Shown one piece after another: positions 22,021-31,439 of a DNA stretch of 64,000 nt. Within the stretch, counting starts at the first letter, position 1; every line of letters starts with the position of its first letter. A program made the translations under genes and the position numbers. The notes beneath the pieces were generated by a model that saw only the letters and a program-made list of their open reading frames with translations, ran no database searches and was not told the DNA's origin. This stretch comes from Legionella yabuuchiae (GTDB lineage: Bacteria > Pseudomonadota > Gammaproteobacteria > Legionellales > Legionellaceae), in the NCBI RefSeq assembly GCF_900640115.1, contig NZ_CAAAIW010000012.1, positions 1-64,000 of the forward strand, in the 5' to 3' direction.

Positions 22021-24318
22021 TTACAAGGATTCGTCGGTGCTACGATAGTCACAGCCTTCATGAGGGCAAATCACCTGGCGACCTGAACGTTTGGTTTCTT
22101 TGATGGTCAAAATAGGCCAACTGCATTGTGGGCAGGGCTTATTAATAGGCTCATTCCATAATGCATAATCGCATTTAGGATAATTGCCACAAGAATAAAA
22201 TATTTTTCCTTTACGAGATTTACGCTGCAGAATAGACGCATCATGACATTTAGGACATTCAACACCAGTATCAGATGGTTTTTCTAAAGGCTCGATGTGT
22301 CGGCAGTTAGGATAATTACTGCATCCAATAAAACGCCCAAACTTACCTGTTTTGATGATAAGGTCGCCGCCGCATTCTGGGCATTTGCGATTTTCGACCA
22401 CTTCTGGTTCAGTTTTTGAAGCCGATTGTTGACTTAAATCCTGAGTATAATCGCATTCAGGATAAGCCGTACATCCAATAAATCGGCCACGCTTTCCAAG
22501 TCTTATGGCCAACGCGCTGCTGCACTTGGGGCAGGTTTCATCGATCACTTCCGTCGTGACATCTTTGCGTTGTACCTGTTCATCAATGGAATGGATTTGA
22601 TCAATAAAAGGCTGCCAGAATTCGCGTAACACTGGTATCCAGTCTTTTTCACCTCGGGCGATCGCATCCAGCGTATCTTCTAAATGTGCTGTAAATGTAT
22701 AATCAACATAACGTGTGAAGTAGTTCGTTAAAAAGTGGCTTACAATACGCCCAACGTCTGTAGGATAAAAACGTTTTTTTTCGACCACGACGTATTCACG
22801 CTGCTGCAAGGTATGGATAATGGATGCATACGTGGACGGGCGCCCAATATCAAATTCTTCTAACGCTTTAACTAAAGAGGCCTCAGAATATCTCGGCGGT
22901 GGCTCAGTAAAATGTTGATTAGCCAAAATATCCAACAACGACACCTTGTCACCCACTTCAAAAGCAGGCAGAACGGTCGTTCCAGGCTCTTCTTCTTTAG
23001 ACTCATCTTTAGCGTCGTCTTTCCCTTCGTCATAAACGCTTAAAAATCCTGGAAAAACAACGGTTGATCCACTGGCGCGAAACACATTTCCTTCACCACA
23101 AGCCAAATCCACGGACACGGTATCCAGGATTGCTTCTGCCATTTGACAGGCCACCGTTCTTTTCCATATTAACTGATACAGTTTTAATTGATCAGGCGTG
23201 AGTGCGTCCTTAACCATCGTTGGAGTACGTTTAATTGATGTTGGACGAATCGCCTCATGGGCTTCTTGTGCATTTTTGGATTTAGTCTTGAACACACGGG
23301 GACTCTTTGGACAATAAGAGTCGCCATACTGTTGGTTAATATAGGCTCGAATTTCTTCAATTGCTTCAGCGGCAAGATTGACCGAATCCGTACGCATGTA
23401 GGTGATTAGACCAACCGTGCCCGTCCCAATATCAATTCCTTCATAAAGCTGCTGAGCTATCATCATGGTTTTACGAGCTGTGAAGCCTAACTTTCTAGCC
23501 GCTTCCTGTTGCATGGTTGAGGTTATGAATGGGGCATAAGGATTTCGCTTGCGCTGTTTTTTATCAATATTCTTGACTAGAAGAACGCCATTAGCTTCTT
23601 TAAGTAATTCGCTTTTTACGTTTTGAGCTTTATTTTCTTCAGTAATTGAGAACTGTTGAATCTTTTCATCGTTAAATTGGATTAAACGAGCTTCAAAATT
23701 TGTCGAATCATGTGTGCACTTAGCTAAGATGCGCCAATATTCTTTCGGCTCAAAACGCTCAATTTCTTCTTCACGTTCAACAATTAATCTCAATGCAGGG
23801 CTTTGCACTCTCCCGGCTGATAAACCTCTTCTAACTTTTTTCCAGAGCAGCGGTGATAAGTTAAACCCCACTAAATAATCTAATGCTCGTCTCGCCTGTT
23901 GAGCATTAACTAAATCCATGGAAATTGTACGTGGGTGAGCGATGGCATCTTGAATCGCGGATTTAGTAATTTCATTAAAAAATATTCGATGTACTGGCTT
24001 ATCTTTTAACAAATTACGATCATTCATTAACTCATAAACGTGCCATGAAATAGCTTCACCTTCGCGATCAGGGTCAGTTGCCAGCAAGAGAGCGTCTGCT
24101 TTTTTGAGCGCTTTCGCAATGAGTTCGATATGACGTGTATTCTTCTCAATAGGGCTATAAGTCATTTCAAAATCATGTTCAGGATCAACTGAGCCCTTAC
24201 GAGCCGGAAGGTCACGCACATGACCATAGGAAGCTAACACATCATAGTCTTTACCCAAATACTTTTGGATGGTTTTGGCTTTAGCGGGTGATTCTACAAT
24301 CACAAGATTCTTAGTCAT
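22021..24318 (-). CDS. topA: DNA topoisomerase I
   Basis: Type IA topoisomerase that relaxes negative supercoils (765 residues). The TOPRIM domain has LVIVESPAKAKTI and LLATDPDREGEAISWH. SAGRVQSPALRLIV follows, and the catalytic Tyr is in GLITYMRTDS (about residue 312). The C-terminus has four zinc-finger-like units, three with CPxC...C-x-YPxC and a last one ending HEGCDY. It is the final gene of the LysM-dprA-smg-topA run, 28 bp after smg. Domain order and length match other gammaproteobacteria. Confidence 0.97.
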   Translation of the reverse strand: MTKNLVIVESPAKAKTIQKYLGKDYDVLASYGHVRDLPARKGSVDPEHDFEMTYSPIEKNTRHIELIAKALKKADALLLATDPDREGEAISWHVYELMNDRNLLKDKPVHRIFFNEITKSAIQDAIAHPRTISMDLVNAQQARRALDYLVGFNLSPLLWKKVRRGLSAGRVQSPALRLIVEREEEIERFEPKEYWRILAKCTHDSTNFEARLIQFNDEKIQQFSITEENKAQNVKSELLKEANGVLLVKNIDKKQRKRNPYAPFITSTMQQEAARKLGFTARKTMMIAQQLYEGIDIGTGTVGLITYMRTDSVNLAAEAIEEIRAYINQQYGDSYCPKSPRVFKTKSKNAQEAHEAIRPTSIKRTPTMVKDALTPDQLKLYQLIWKRTVACQMAEAILDTVSVDLACGEGNVFRASGSTVVFPGFLSVYDEGKDDAKDESKEEEPGTTVLPAFEVGDKVSLLDILANQHFTEPPPRYSEASLVKALEEFDIGRPSTYASIIHTLQQREYVVVEKKRFYPTDVGRIVSHFLTNYFTRYVDYTFTAHLEDTLDAIARGEKDWIPVLREFWQPFIDQIHSIDEQVQRKDVTTEVIDETCPKCSSALAIRLGKRGRFIGCTAYPECDYTQDLSQQSASKTEPEVVENRKCPECGGDLIIKTGKFGRFIGCSNYPNCRHIEPLEKPSDTGVECPKCHDASILQRKSRKGKIFYSCGNYPKCDYALWNEPINKPCPQCSWPILTIKETKRSGRQVICPHEGCDYRSTDESL

Positions 24319-24346
24319 GCAATATTAAACCTGTCCTGTGTTCTGA

Positions 24347-24799
24347 TTAGTGAACGGTATACTCATTTTCTTTTTGATAGAGCACGAGGTCAAGAAATGC
24401 AAGTTGATCAGGATTGAGTAGGTCAGCCAGTACATTTCGAACCGTCCATTTCGTTTCTTCCAGGGTCACAATCCGCGAGTCAGAAAATATCAACTGATTT
24501 ATAACCAATTCCATCGTATCCGGATGAATAACATCCCAAACCAGCATACGCATTAAAAATTGATAGCTCGCTTTGGTGAATTTCATTTGCTCATGATAGG
24601 TAAACACCCTCAAAGAAGTATATTTTGGGGATTGGAAAATTTCTGCTTTAATCGTTTCTGAAGAAAGTTCAGACTGAGAACTCAGACTACTTTGTGAGGC
24701 ATTGTTATCTGATTCATTTTTAGGGGATGCGCTTTCTTTGATTTCTGACAAGGTTTTTTCAAATAAGCTCAGTAACATTTCAAACAAGCTATCTTTCAT
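24347..24799 (-). CDS. smg: Smg/DUF494 protein
   Basis: A 150-residue protein of the DUF494 (Smg) family. It has an N-terminal helix, a Ser/Asn-rich variable stretch (about 22-52) and a conserved helical C-terminal half with RVFTYHEQMKFTKASYQFL and LADLLNPDQLAFLDLVLY. It overlaps dprA by 4 bp and precedes topA, the standard gammaproteobacterial order. The molecular role is not established; co-occurrence with dprA and topA suggests DNA maintenance. Confidence 0.85.
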   Translation of the reverse strand: MKDSLFEMLLSLFEKTLSEIKESASPKNESDNNASQSSLSSQSELSSETIKAEIFQSPKYTSLRVFTYHEQMKFTKASYQFLMRMLVWDVIHPDTMELVINQLIFSDSRIVTLEETKWTVRNVLADLLNPDQLAFLDLVLYQKENEYTVH

Positions 24800-25869
24800 A
24801 GTGTACCCCTCATGTAGCCACCGGGAACTGCTTTTACAATTCCCTTAATTTCTAAATCAGCCAATTCACAGGCCACTTGCTCAACGCTATAGCCGCTGCG
24901 AGCACTGATTTGATCGATCGTGGTCACTTCAAATCCAATGCACTTTACTAGGTTTTCATTCTTGGATGCAAGCGCAATTGAATTATGGTTACTAATTGGC
25001 TGTGTTATCGCCAAATTTAATTCCATCAAAACATCCTCAGTGGAAGTCACTAATGTTGCACCTTGCTGCAAGAGATGATGACACCCTCTAGCTTGTGGAT
25101 TATGGATTGAGCCAGGTATCGCGAATACATCACGATTTTGCTCTAATGCCATGCGTGCTGTTATCAACGATCCGCTTTTTATTGCCGCCTCAACAACCAA
25201 GGTGGCTAATGACAAACCACTTATTATACGATTTCTACGGGGGAAATGTCCAGGAATAGGTGACGTTCCCAAAGGAAACTCGGTTAAAAGAAGACCTTTA
25301 TGGATAATTTGTTCGGCTAAGTGCTGATGCCTGCTGGGATATATTTTATCAATACCTGTTGCCATCGCAGCGATTGTCCGACCACTGGCTTGTAAAGCAC
25401 CTTGATGGGCTTGAGCATCAATGCCTAAGGCTAGCCCACTAACAATAACGAGCGCTTGTTTTGCCAGCGCCAAAGCAAAACAACGTGCCGTTTCCGCGCC
25501 AGTGATGGTGGGTTTGCGACTACCAACCATAGCAACGGCAGGTAGAGTTAACGCAGTCAGATCTCCACGCGCGTAAAGAACCGGCGGGGGGTCATAAGTC
25601 TCGCGTAATAACATTGGATAATAATCATCCTCCCATGTGAGAATATGATTTAGCGGATCTTCTTCCCACTGGAGGTCGCTTTCAATGTGATGGAGATCAA
25701 AGGACGCGATCGCATGAGCAAGAGAAGCGCTAAGCCCTACTTGCTCCAGTTCATTTGCGCGAATATTAAACAACTCTTCAAGATTTTGCCAGCGATTTAA
25801 CAGCTTCATAACGGTACGCGGGCCAATCTGTGGGATGCGATTTAAAGCCAAAAAATAGTGTTTATTCAT
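24796..25869 (-). CDS. dprA: DNA-processing protein DprA
   Basis: Loads RecA on incoming single-stranded DNA during natural transformation. The 357-residue chain has an N-terminal HhH-like region (RIPQIGPRTVMKLLNRW). The Rossmann-fold DprA/Smf core follows: AMVGSRKPTITGAE, IVSGLALGIDAQAHQGAL, TGIDKIYPSRH, GHFPRRNRIISGLS and SGSLITARMAL. A C-terminal winged helix (about 300-357) completes it. It overlaps both the LysM gene upstream and smg downstream by 4 bp. An intact copy is consistent with natural competence. Confidence 0.95.
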   Translation of the reverse strand: MNKHYFLALNRIPQIGPRTVMKLLNRWQNLEELFNIRANELEQVGLSASLAHAIASFDLHHIESDLQWEEDPLNHILTWEDDYYPMLLRETYDPPPVLYARGDLTALTLPAVAMVGSRKPTITGAETARCFALALAKQALVIVSGLALGIDAQAHQGALQASGRTIAAMATGIDKIYPSRHQHLAEQIIHKGLLLTEFPLGTSPIPGHFPRRNRIISGLSLATLVVEAAIKSGSLITARMALEQNRDVFAIPGSIHNPQARGCHHLLQQGATLVTSTEDVLMELNLAITQPISNHNSIALASKNENLVKCIGFEVTTIDQISARSGYSVEQVACELADLEIKGIVKAVPGGYMRGTL

Positions 25870-26888
25870 GGGTTGGTAACAACATCCATTGGTCGGACCG
25901 CTCGGGTAGAGCGCACCACCAAAGCAAAACTAGTACACGAGAAAGTTCGAAAGACCATCACTTCTCCAAGACGCTCCGGAGGGAGTTCCACACAATTTGG
26001 CGGACATTTAGGGTTTGGCACCACTCTTGCAGGACTATATACTCCTAGAACATCACCCTCCTGTAATCCCGCGTTTTTGCCACGATTTAAAACCACGACT
26101 AAGCCCACCGCACCTTGCGTATAGTCTCCAGGAAGATCAATAACCATTCCTTTGACCGAAACATCAGGCGCTTTAGGTTCGAATGAGATATCAAAGCCAG
26201 GGTAGTTATTTGGCATGACGCGATCCATTTTTTCAACCCCTTGCCTGATCTCTGTCAGCAGAACCACCGCAGGATCACCCCCTTGAACGAGCTCACCATA
26301 ACCCACCAAAATCGCTTTATACCCTAGAAATTCCTTGGTTTTGGGATCCTCATAGCCTCCGCAAGGGCGATAAATACCATAAGTAAACGCCGCGCCTGGA
26401 GGCGGAGGAGAGGGACAAAGATCTTTAACGTATACCTCATCTCCTTGTGCGCCTAACAAATGCTCTTTCGTAAATGCAACAATGTAAGGGGCATTAGAAA
26501 GACTGTCTTTATCTAACACCAAAGACCCATCCAAGAACGGGCGAATCTCACTTAAGGGAATCGGGGGAATTGCTTCTTCAAGTGGCATAGGTCTCATATA
26601 GGGCGACAACTTAATGGTCCCATTGGAGAGTACTTTTAGATAAGGGTTTTGTTGGTAGTAACTAAGCTCCAAAACAGCGCCAGGATACAGGCGATTTGGA
26701 TTTTTAATCGTTGGATTGGCATGCCATAACGACTTCCATTCCCAAGGATGATCCAGGTAACGGCTGGCTATGTCCCAAAGCGTATCTCCCGGTTGTACCA
26801 CATAACGGGTTGGCGCTTCAGCCAAGAGAGCAACAGCATGCACAGTCATGGACACTAAGAAGCAAAGTAAAAACATCATGTATCGCAT
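25866..26888 (-). CDS. Exported LysM-domain protein
   Basis: A 340-residue protein with a signal peptide (MMFLLCFLVSMTVHAVA). A LysM domain at about 28-75 (YVVQPGDTLWDIASRYLDHP..NRLYPGAVLELSY) binds peptidoglycan. The remainder is a conserved C-terminal region with FLGYKAILVGYGE and GLVVVLNRGKNAGLQEGDVL, a beta-rich domain found in LysM proteins upstream of dprA in gammaproteobacteria. AAGGA seven bases before ATG 26888 supports the start. Its role in envelope or DNA uptake is unknown. Confidence 0.85.
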   Translation of the reverse strand: MRYMMFLLCFLVSMTVHAVALLAEAPTRYVVQPGDTLWDIASRYLDHPWEWKSLWHANPTIKNPNRLYPGAVLELSYYQQNPYLKVLSNGTIKLSPYMRPMPLEEAIPPIPLSEIRPFLDGSLVLDKDSLSNAPYIVAFTKEHLLGAQGDEVYVKDLCPSPPPPGAAFTYGIYRPCGGYEDPKTKEFLGYKAILVGYGELVQGGDPAVVLLTEIRQGVEKMDRVMPNNYPGFDISFEPKAPDVSVKGMVIDLPGDYTQGAVGLVVVLNRGKNAGLQEGDVLGVYSPARVVPNPKCPPNCVELPPERLGEVMVFRTFSCTSFALVVRSTRAVRPMDVVTNP

Positions 26889-27056
26889 GAACTAATCCTT
26901 GTTAGTCATTAGGTTGTATAGTGTCGTAGCTTAGGGAAGTTCGAAGAAAATCGAGGAATTCAAACCACAAATTCCCGAATTCGACTACGCCCTCATCCAG
27001 GCTACAAAAAATATAATCTTCAATCTCGTGGCCTTATCGTTATGAGTCAGGATGAA

Positions 27057-27086
27057 TTGACGACTTACCCTAGTATTAGGGATAAT
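27057..27086 (+). promoter_or_regulatory. Sigma-70 promoter of the def-fmt-rsmB operon
   Basis: TTGACG (27057-27062) and GATAAT (27081-27086) are separated by 18 bp. They lie 34 bp upstream of the def start, in the divergent region with the LysM gene. The spacer contains the palindrome CCCTAGTATTAGGG. Confidence 0.7.
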
Positions 27087-27119
27087 ACCATGCTTAACGA
27101 TATTTGAAACAGATTTGAT

Positions 27120-27629
27120 ATGACCATTCGTAAGATTATATACCTCCCTGACCCAAGATTACGACAAGTCTCGGTGAATGTGGAATCATTCGATGATGAA
27201 CTACAAACCTTAATCGATGATATGTTTGAAACCATGTATGATGCTAATGGTGTTGGGCTTGCTGCGCCTCAAATTGGCATTAATCTAAGATTGTCGGTCA
27301 TTGATGTTATTGGGGATAAATCCCAGCAAATTGTCATTATTAACCCCGAAATTATCAGCAAAGAAGGGGAGCTAGAGTATCAGGAAGGTTGTTTATCTGT
27401 TCCTGGCACCTATGATACAGTTGTTCGAGCTGAAAAAGTTAAGGTCAAAGCCTTGGATCGCTTTGGCAAACCCTTTGAAATCGAAGCGCAGGGGCTTTTG
27501 GGGGAATGCCTACAGCATGAAATTGACCATTTAAACGGCATACTCTACATTGATTTGTTGTCTCCTTTAAAACGTGCGCTCGCCAGAAAAAAACTTGAGA
27601 AATTTAAACGACAGAAGTCTCGTTCATGA
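27120..27629 (+). CDS. def: Peptide deformylase
   Basis: Fe2+/Zn2+ enzyme that removes the formyl group from nascent proteins (169 residues). All three motifs are present: [18 protein letters not shown] (metal-ligand Cys) and QHEIDHLNG (HExxH). It is first in a def-fmt-rsmB operon, overlapping fmt by 4 bp. Length is typical. A consensus promoter lies just upstream. Confidence 0.97.
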   Translation: MTIRKIIYLPDPRLRQVSVNVESFDDELQTLIDDMFETMYDANGVGLAAPQIGINLRLSVIDVIGDKSQQIVIINPEIISKEGELEYQEGCLSVPGTYDTVVRAEKVKVKALDRFGKPFEIEAQGLLGECLQHEIDHLNGILYIDLLSPLKRALARKKLEKFKRQKSRS

Positions 27630-28570
27630 AACCATTGAAGATTGTATTTGCAGGAACACCTGAGTTTGCCTTACCAAGCCTTAAATCGATTCAAGAATCG
27701 GTTCATCATTTAATGGCAGTGTATACTCAACCTGACCGCCCTGCTGGCCGCGGCCGGAAACTTCAAGCTTCTCCCGTTAAAGCATGGGCCTTAGAACATA
27801 ACCTTCCAATTGTTCAACCCCTCAATTTTAAACATCAGGGCGATGTTGAAGCGCTTCGAGTCCTAAAACCCGATGTCATGGTCGTGATTGCTTATGGCTT
27901 ATTATTACCCACTTCTGTGTTGGAAATTCCTCGCTTAGGATGCATTAACGTTCATGCCTCATTACTGCCCAAATGGCGCGGGGCTTCCCCTATTCAACAA
28001 GCCATATTACATGGCGATGATGAAACTGGGGTTACCATTATGCAAATGGATAAAGGCATGGATACTGGCGACATGCTCACTACCGCACGATGCCCTATCT
28101 CACAAGACGAAACCGCACAAGAATTGCATGATAAGCTTGCCAATCTTGCCGTTGCCCCCTTATTAAAAACACTGGATCAATTAGCAGAAGGAACGAGCCA
28201 CGCCACCCCTCAAACCCATGAAACTGCCACCTATGCCCCCAAAATAAAAAAGGAAGACGCACTGATTAATTGGCAGGAATCTGCCGAAGCCATTGATCGA
28301 AAAATCCGCGCATTTAATCCTTGGCCGGTGGCGTATACGCATGCTGAAGAGGCTGTTTTACGCATTCATCAAGCACAGATTATTTCAGAAAATAGCCAAC
28401 TTGCCCCTGGAACAATCTTAAACCTTGATAAAAAAGGGATTTTGGTTGAAACGGGTGAGCACCGATTATTGATCACGCGCATCCAATTTCCGGGCGGGCG
28501 GGCTATGAGTGTATCGGAATGGCTTAATGCAAGACGCGGTGATATAAACGTCGGTCTGGTTTTAAAATGA
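27626..28570 (+). CDS. fmt: Methionyl-tRNA formyltransferase
   Basis: Formylates initiator Met-tRNA using 10-formyl-THF (314 residues). The N-terminal Rossmann domain has [27 protein letters not shown] and the formyl-THF site [21 protein letters not shown] with the catalytic Asn/His. [17 protein letters not shown] follows, and the C-terminal tRNA-binding domain carries [12 protein letters not shown]. Translationally coupled to def and rsmB by 4-bp overlaps. Confidence 0.97.
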   Translation: MKPLKIVFAGTPEFALPSLKSIQESVHHLMAVYTQPDRPAGRGRKLQASPVKAWALEHNLPIVQPLNFKHQGDVEALRVLKPDVMVVIAYGLLLPTSVLEIPRLGCINVHASLLPKWRGASPIQQAILHGDDETGVTIMQMDKGMDTGDMLTTARCPISQDETAQELHDKLANLAVAPLLKTLDQLAEGTSHATPQTHETATYAPKIKKEDALINWQESAEAIDRKIRAFNPWPVAYTHAEEAVLRIHQAQIISENSQLAPGTILNLDKKGILVETGEHRLLITRIQFPGGRAMSVSEWLNARRGDINVGLVLK

Positions 28571-29844
28571 AGAAAAATGAACGGTTACAAGCCTTACGTA
28601 TTCTAACAAAACTGCTGCAAGAAAAAGTCTCGCTCTCAAGCTCTCTCCAACAGCCAGATCTTACTCCCCTAACCAAAGAGCTATGCTTCGGGGTATGTCG
28701 ACAATATTTAAAACTAGAATGCTTGGCGGATGCGTTAATCCCAAAACGTCCGAAATCCTTAGAAGTTTGGCTGGCTTTATTAATAGGCATTTATCAGCTT
28801 CATTTTTTAAGAATTCCAGACTATGCCGTAGTAAAAGAAACGGTGGCTTTAATGGATTTTATTAAAAAATCCTGGGCAAAAGGCTTGTTAAACGCGGTAT
28901 TGCGTCGTTTTTGTCAGCAACACAGTCATCTAATTGCTGAATGCGCATCTAATCCAGTTTTTAAGTATAATCATCCTGATTGGTTTATCACACGGATGCA
29001 ACAGAGTTGGCCAGGCCACTGGGAAGCTATACTGGCTGCAAACGATACACACCCACCCATGAGTCTTCGAGTTAACCAACGACTTAATACCCGTAAGCAT
29101 TATCTCACTCGTTTAGCCGATTCAAATTTCGAAGCTAAGCCACTAGCCTATTCCTCCTCAGGCATAGAACTAAAGTCCCCAGTTAATGTTCATGAGTTGC
29201 CCGGATTTAGTCAAGGCGATGTCTCGGTGCAAGACCAAGCCGCTCAATTAGCCGCTTTTGAACTTGATTTAAAACCAGGGTTGCGCGTGCTAGACGCATG
29301 TGCTGCCCCGGGTGGTAAAACGTGTCATATTCTTGAAGAAGAACCACAACTCTTAGAGTGCGTGGCATTAGATATTGAAGCCAAACGACTTAAGCGCGTT
29401 GAAGAAAATCTTGCCCGGCTAGGGCTTAAAGCCGTGGTAACATCAGGTGATGTGTTAAAGCCTTCTACCTGGTGGGATGGTCGGAAGTTCGATCGCATTT
29501 TGCTTGATGCGCCCTGTTCTGCCACAGGAGTTATTCGTCGCCATCCTGATATTAAGTTGTTGCGCACCCCAGAAGAAGTCCTTTCGGTTGTTCTTCTTCA
29601 AAGAGAAATGCTTCATTCCCTATGGCCATTATTAGCTCCAGGCGGACTTCTTCTGTATGCCACGTGCTCTGTTATCCCAGAAGAAAATGAACTCCAAATG
29701 GCTGAGTTTGCAAAATCGAATTCGGATTGTACGATTAATCAAGAACCAAAACCCTGGGGTAGAATCATTCGCTATGGCTGGCAGATTTTACCTGGGGATG
29801 ACAACATGGATGGATTCTATTATTGTGCCCTTAGGAAATCATAA
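28567..29844 (+). CDS. rsmB: 16S rRNA m5C967 methyltransferase
   Basis: Methylates C967 of 16S rRNA (425 residues). An N-terminal NusB-like domain (about 1-130) precedes the RNA methyltransferase core. This has the SAM site [32 protein letters not shown] with the first catalytic Cys, and [11 protein letters not shown] with the second. Third gene of the def operon, overlapping fmt by 4 bp. Length matches E. coli RsmB. Confidence 0.96.
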   Translation: MKKNERLQALRILTKLLQEKVSLSSSLQQPDLTPLTKELCFGVCRQYLKLECLADALIPKRPKSLEVWLALLIGIYQLHFLRIPDYAVVKETVALMDFIKKSWAKGLLNAVLRRFCQQHSHLIAECASNPVFKYNHPDWFITRMQQSWPGHWEAILAANDTHPPMSLRVNQRLNTRKHYLTRLADSNFEAKPLAYSSSGIELKSPVNVHELPGFSQGDVSVQDQAAQLAAFELDLKPGLRVLDACAAPGGKTCHILEEEPQLLECVALDIEAKRLKRVEENLARLGLKAVVTSGDVLKPSTWWDGRKFDRILLDAPCSATGVIRRHPDIKLLRTPEEVLSVVLLQREMLHSLWPLLAPGGLLLYATCSVIPEENELQMAEFAKSNSDCTINQEPKPWGRIIRYGWQILPGDDNMDGFYYCALRKS

Positions 29845-29862
29845 ATTCGCAAAGAGTACGCT

Positions 29863-30627
29863 ATGACACTAAATTGGCCGCTAATCATTTTGTTAGTTGT
29901 ACTTTGTCTACCTGGAATTTACATAGCCATCCCGCGTTTGATTCATTTTTTCCTTAAGGATAACTCAGACGAATTAAAAAAACGCATCAGCCGCCTTGCT
30001 ATGGGGCAGACCTTGCTGATGGTGTTTATTATGAGTTTAGCAGGCAGCCTTCTGTCAAAAGCCTCCCCCTTTGATGCTCCGATGTTATCCCCTCTTTTAA
30101 AAGGTGAACCTCTAAGATTAAATATTCAGAATAGTTTACTGCCGGTGTTTGGGATAACTATTAGTGGATTGACTGTTTTTTTAGGATTGTATTATGGTGT
30201 GTTTAATCGCTTCCTAGACAAACATAATCAAGCCGTAATGACTTCCTTACGAGGTATTATAGGCCTTGATGGGTGTGTGCTTTATAGTGGCGTGGTTGAT
30301 GAAGTCATTGCACGCTGGGGGTTAATGAATGTTACGGCATTTTTCGGTGTTCTGTTCATCGGCCACTATAGCAATGCCATTATTTGGACCGCGATTATCG
30401 CCAGTGGCGTTATATTCTCGCTTGGACAGCTTCCAATGTATCTCGCTGCAGGTTGTATAGCGAGCCGTTCCTTTCTTTACACTCTTGTGAGTTTAAACGT
30501 CTGGCAATCCATCGTGTTTGGATTAATCTTTTGGCAATATGGAATAGTTATGGCTATTTTGGCGCATATGATTTTTTATATTGGCTGGTGGCAATATGAT
30601 AAACCAAGCGCTCAGGTTAACGTATGA
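29863..30627 (+). CDS. CPBP-family intramembrane protease-like protein
   Basis: A 254-residue membrane protein with about 7-8 hydrophobic segments. The CPBP (CAAX protease/Abi) motifs appear in modified form: VVDEVIARWGLMN stands for the usual EExxxR block, VIFSLGQLPMY for the FxxxH block (His replaced by Gln), and AILAHMIFY provides the last His. Loss of one acidic residue and one His makes protease activity doubtful. It overlaps parB by 4 bp and lies 18 bp after rsmB, so it is in the same operon. Substrate unknown. Confidence 0.65.
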   Translation: MTLNWPLIILLVVLCLPGIYIAIPRLIHFFLKDNSDELKKRISRLAMGQTLLMVFIMSLAGSLLSKASPFDAPMLSPLLKGEPLRLNIQNSLLPVFGITISGLTVFLGLYYGVFNRFLDKHNQAVMTSLRGIIGLDGCVLYSGVVDEVIARWGLMNVTAFFGVLFIGHYSNAIIWTAIIASGVIFSLGQLPMYLAAGCIASRSFLYTLVSLNVWQSIVFGLIFWQYGIVMAILAHMIFYIGWWQYDKPSAQVNV

Positions 30628-31412
30628 CCATCCAATTTAGAAGGTTACCGATAGAACAGCTTCATCGCGGGAAATACCAGCCGCGGGAATCCTTCGAGCC
30701 GGAGAGCCTTAATGAATTGGCTGCCTCCATCAAATCCCAAGGGCTTATTGAGCCGCTGATTGTTCGCGAGAAGGCTCCCGATTGGTTTGAAATTATTGCC
30801 GGTGAGCGACGATGGCGAGCGGCACAACTTGTAGGCTTAGCAGAACTCCCCTGTCTCATTGGAAATTATACTGAAGAACAAACCGCTGCTGTGACGCTCA
30901 TTGAGAATATCCAACGCCAAGATTTAAACGGTCTGGAAGAGGCTTCGGGGTACCAACGGTTAATCAATGACTTTCACTTTCGACAAGAAGAAGTCGCCAC
31001 GTTAGTTGGAAAATCCCGCAGTCATATTGCCAACTGTTTACGGCTATTGACCTTATGCCCAGAGGTTCAAACACTAATTCGACAAAATAAACTTTCCCAA
31101 GGTCATGCCCGTATGCTGGTTGGCTTATCGCCTATAGCGCAAATTCAACTGGCCGGAAAGATTAATCAGAGCGGCTGGTCGGTTCGACAGATTGAAAAAG
31201 AAGTCCGCAGCATCAAAACGAATTCCGCTTCAAAGAATACTTCTGGTCCTTCTAGCGATATAAAGCACTTAAGTAATCACCTCGCAGAACAGTTTGGCGC
31301 ACCCGTCGAAATATCAACCGATCCCGAACAAGGTGGATGGCTCAAAATAAAATTTTATGATAATGATACGCTTGCAGGTCTTCTGGAAAAATTAGGGATG
31401 AGCTATGATTAG
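30624..31412 (+). CDS. parB: ParB/Spo0J chromosome-partition protein
   Basis: CTP-dependent DNA clamp that loads at parS (262 residues). The N-terminal domain has PIEQLHRGKYQPR, SIKSQGLIEPLIVR and GERRWRAAQL (CTP-binding patch). The HTH lies in EEVATLVGKSRSHIANCLRLL, followed by LSQGHARMLVGL. A C-terminal dimerisation domain follows a Ser-rich linker. Normally parA lies directly upstream; here the gene follows a CPBP gene with 4-bp overlap, and no parA is in the window. A parS-like site lies at 34676-34691. Confidence 0.92.
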   Translation: MTIQFRRLPIEQLHRGKYQPRESFEPESLNELAASIKSQGLIEPLIVREKAPDWFEIIAGERRWRAAQLVGLAELPCLIGNYTEEQTAAVTLIENIQRQDLNGLEEASGYQRLINDFHFRQEEVATLVGKSRSHIANCLRLLTLCPEVQTLIRQNKLSQGHARMLVGLSPIAQIQLAGKINQSGWSVRQIEKEVRSIKTNSASKNTSGPSSDIKHLSNHLAEQFGAPVEISTDPEQGGWLKIKFYDNDTLAGLLEKLGMSYD

Positions 31413-31439
31413 CATTCAAAACTTAGTCTAAGGTCCAAA

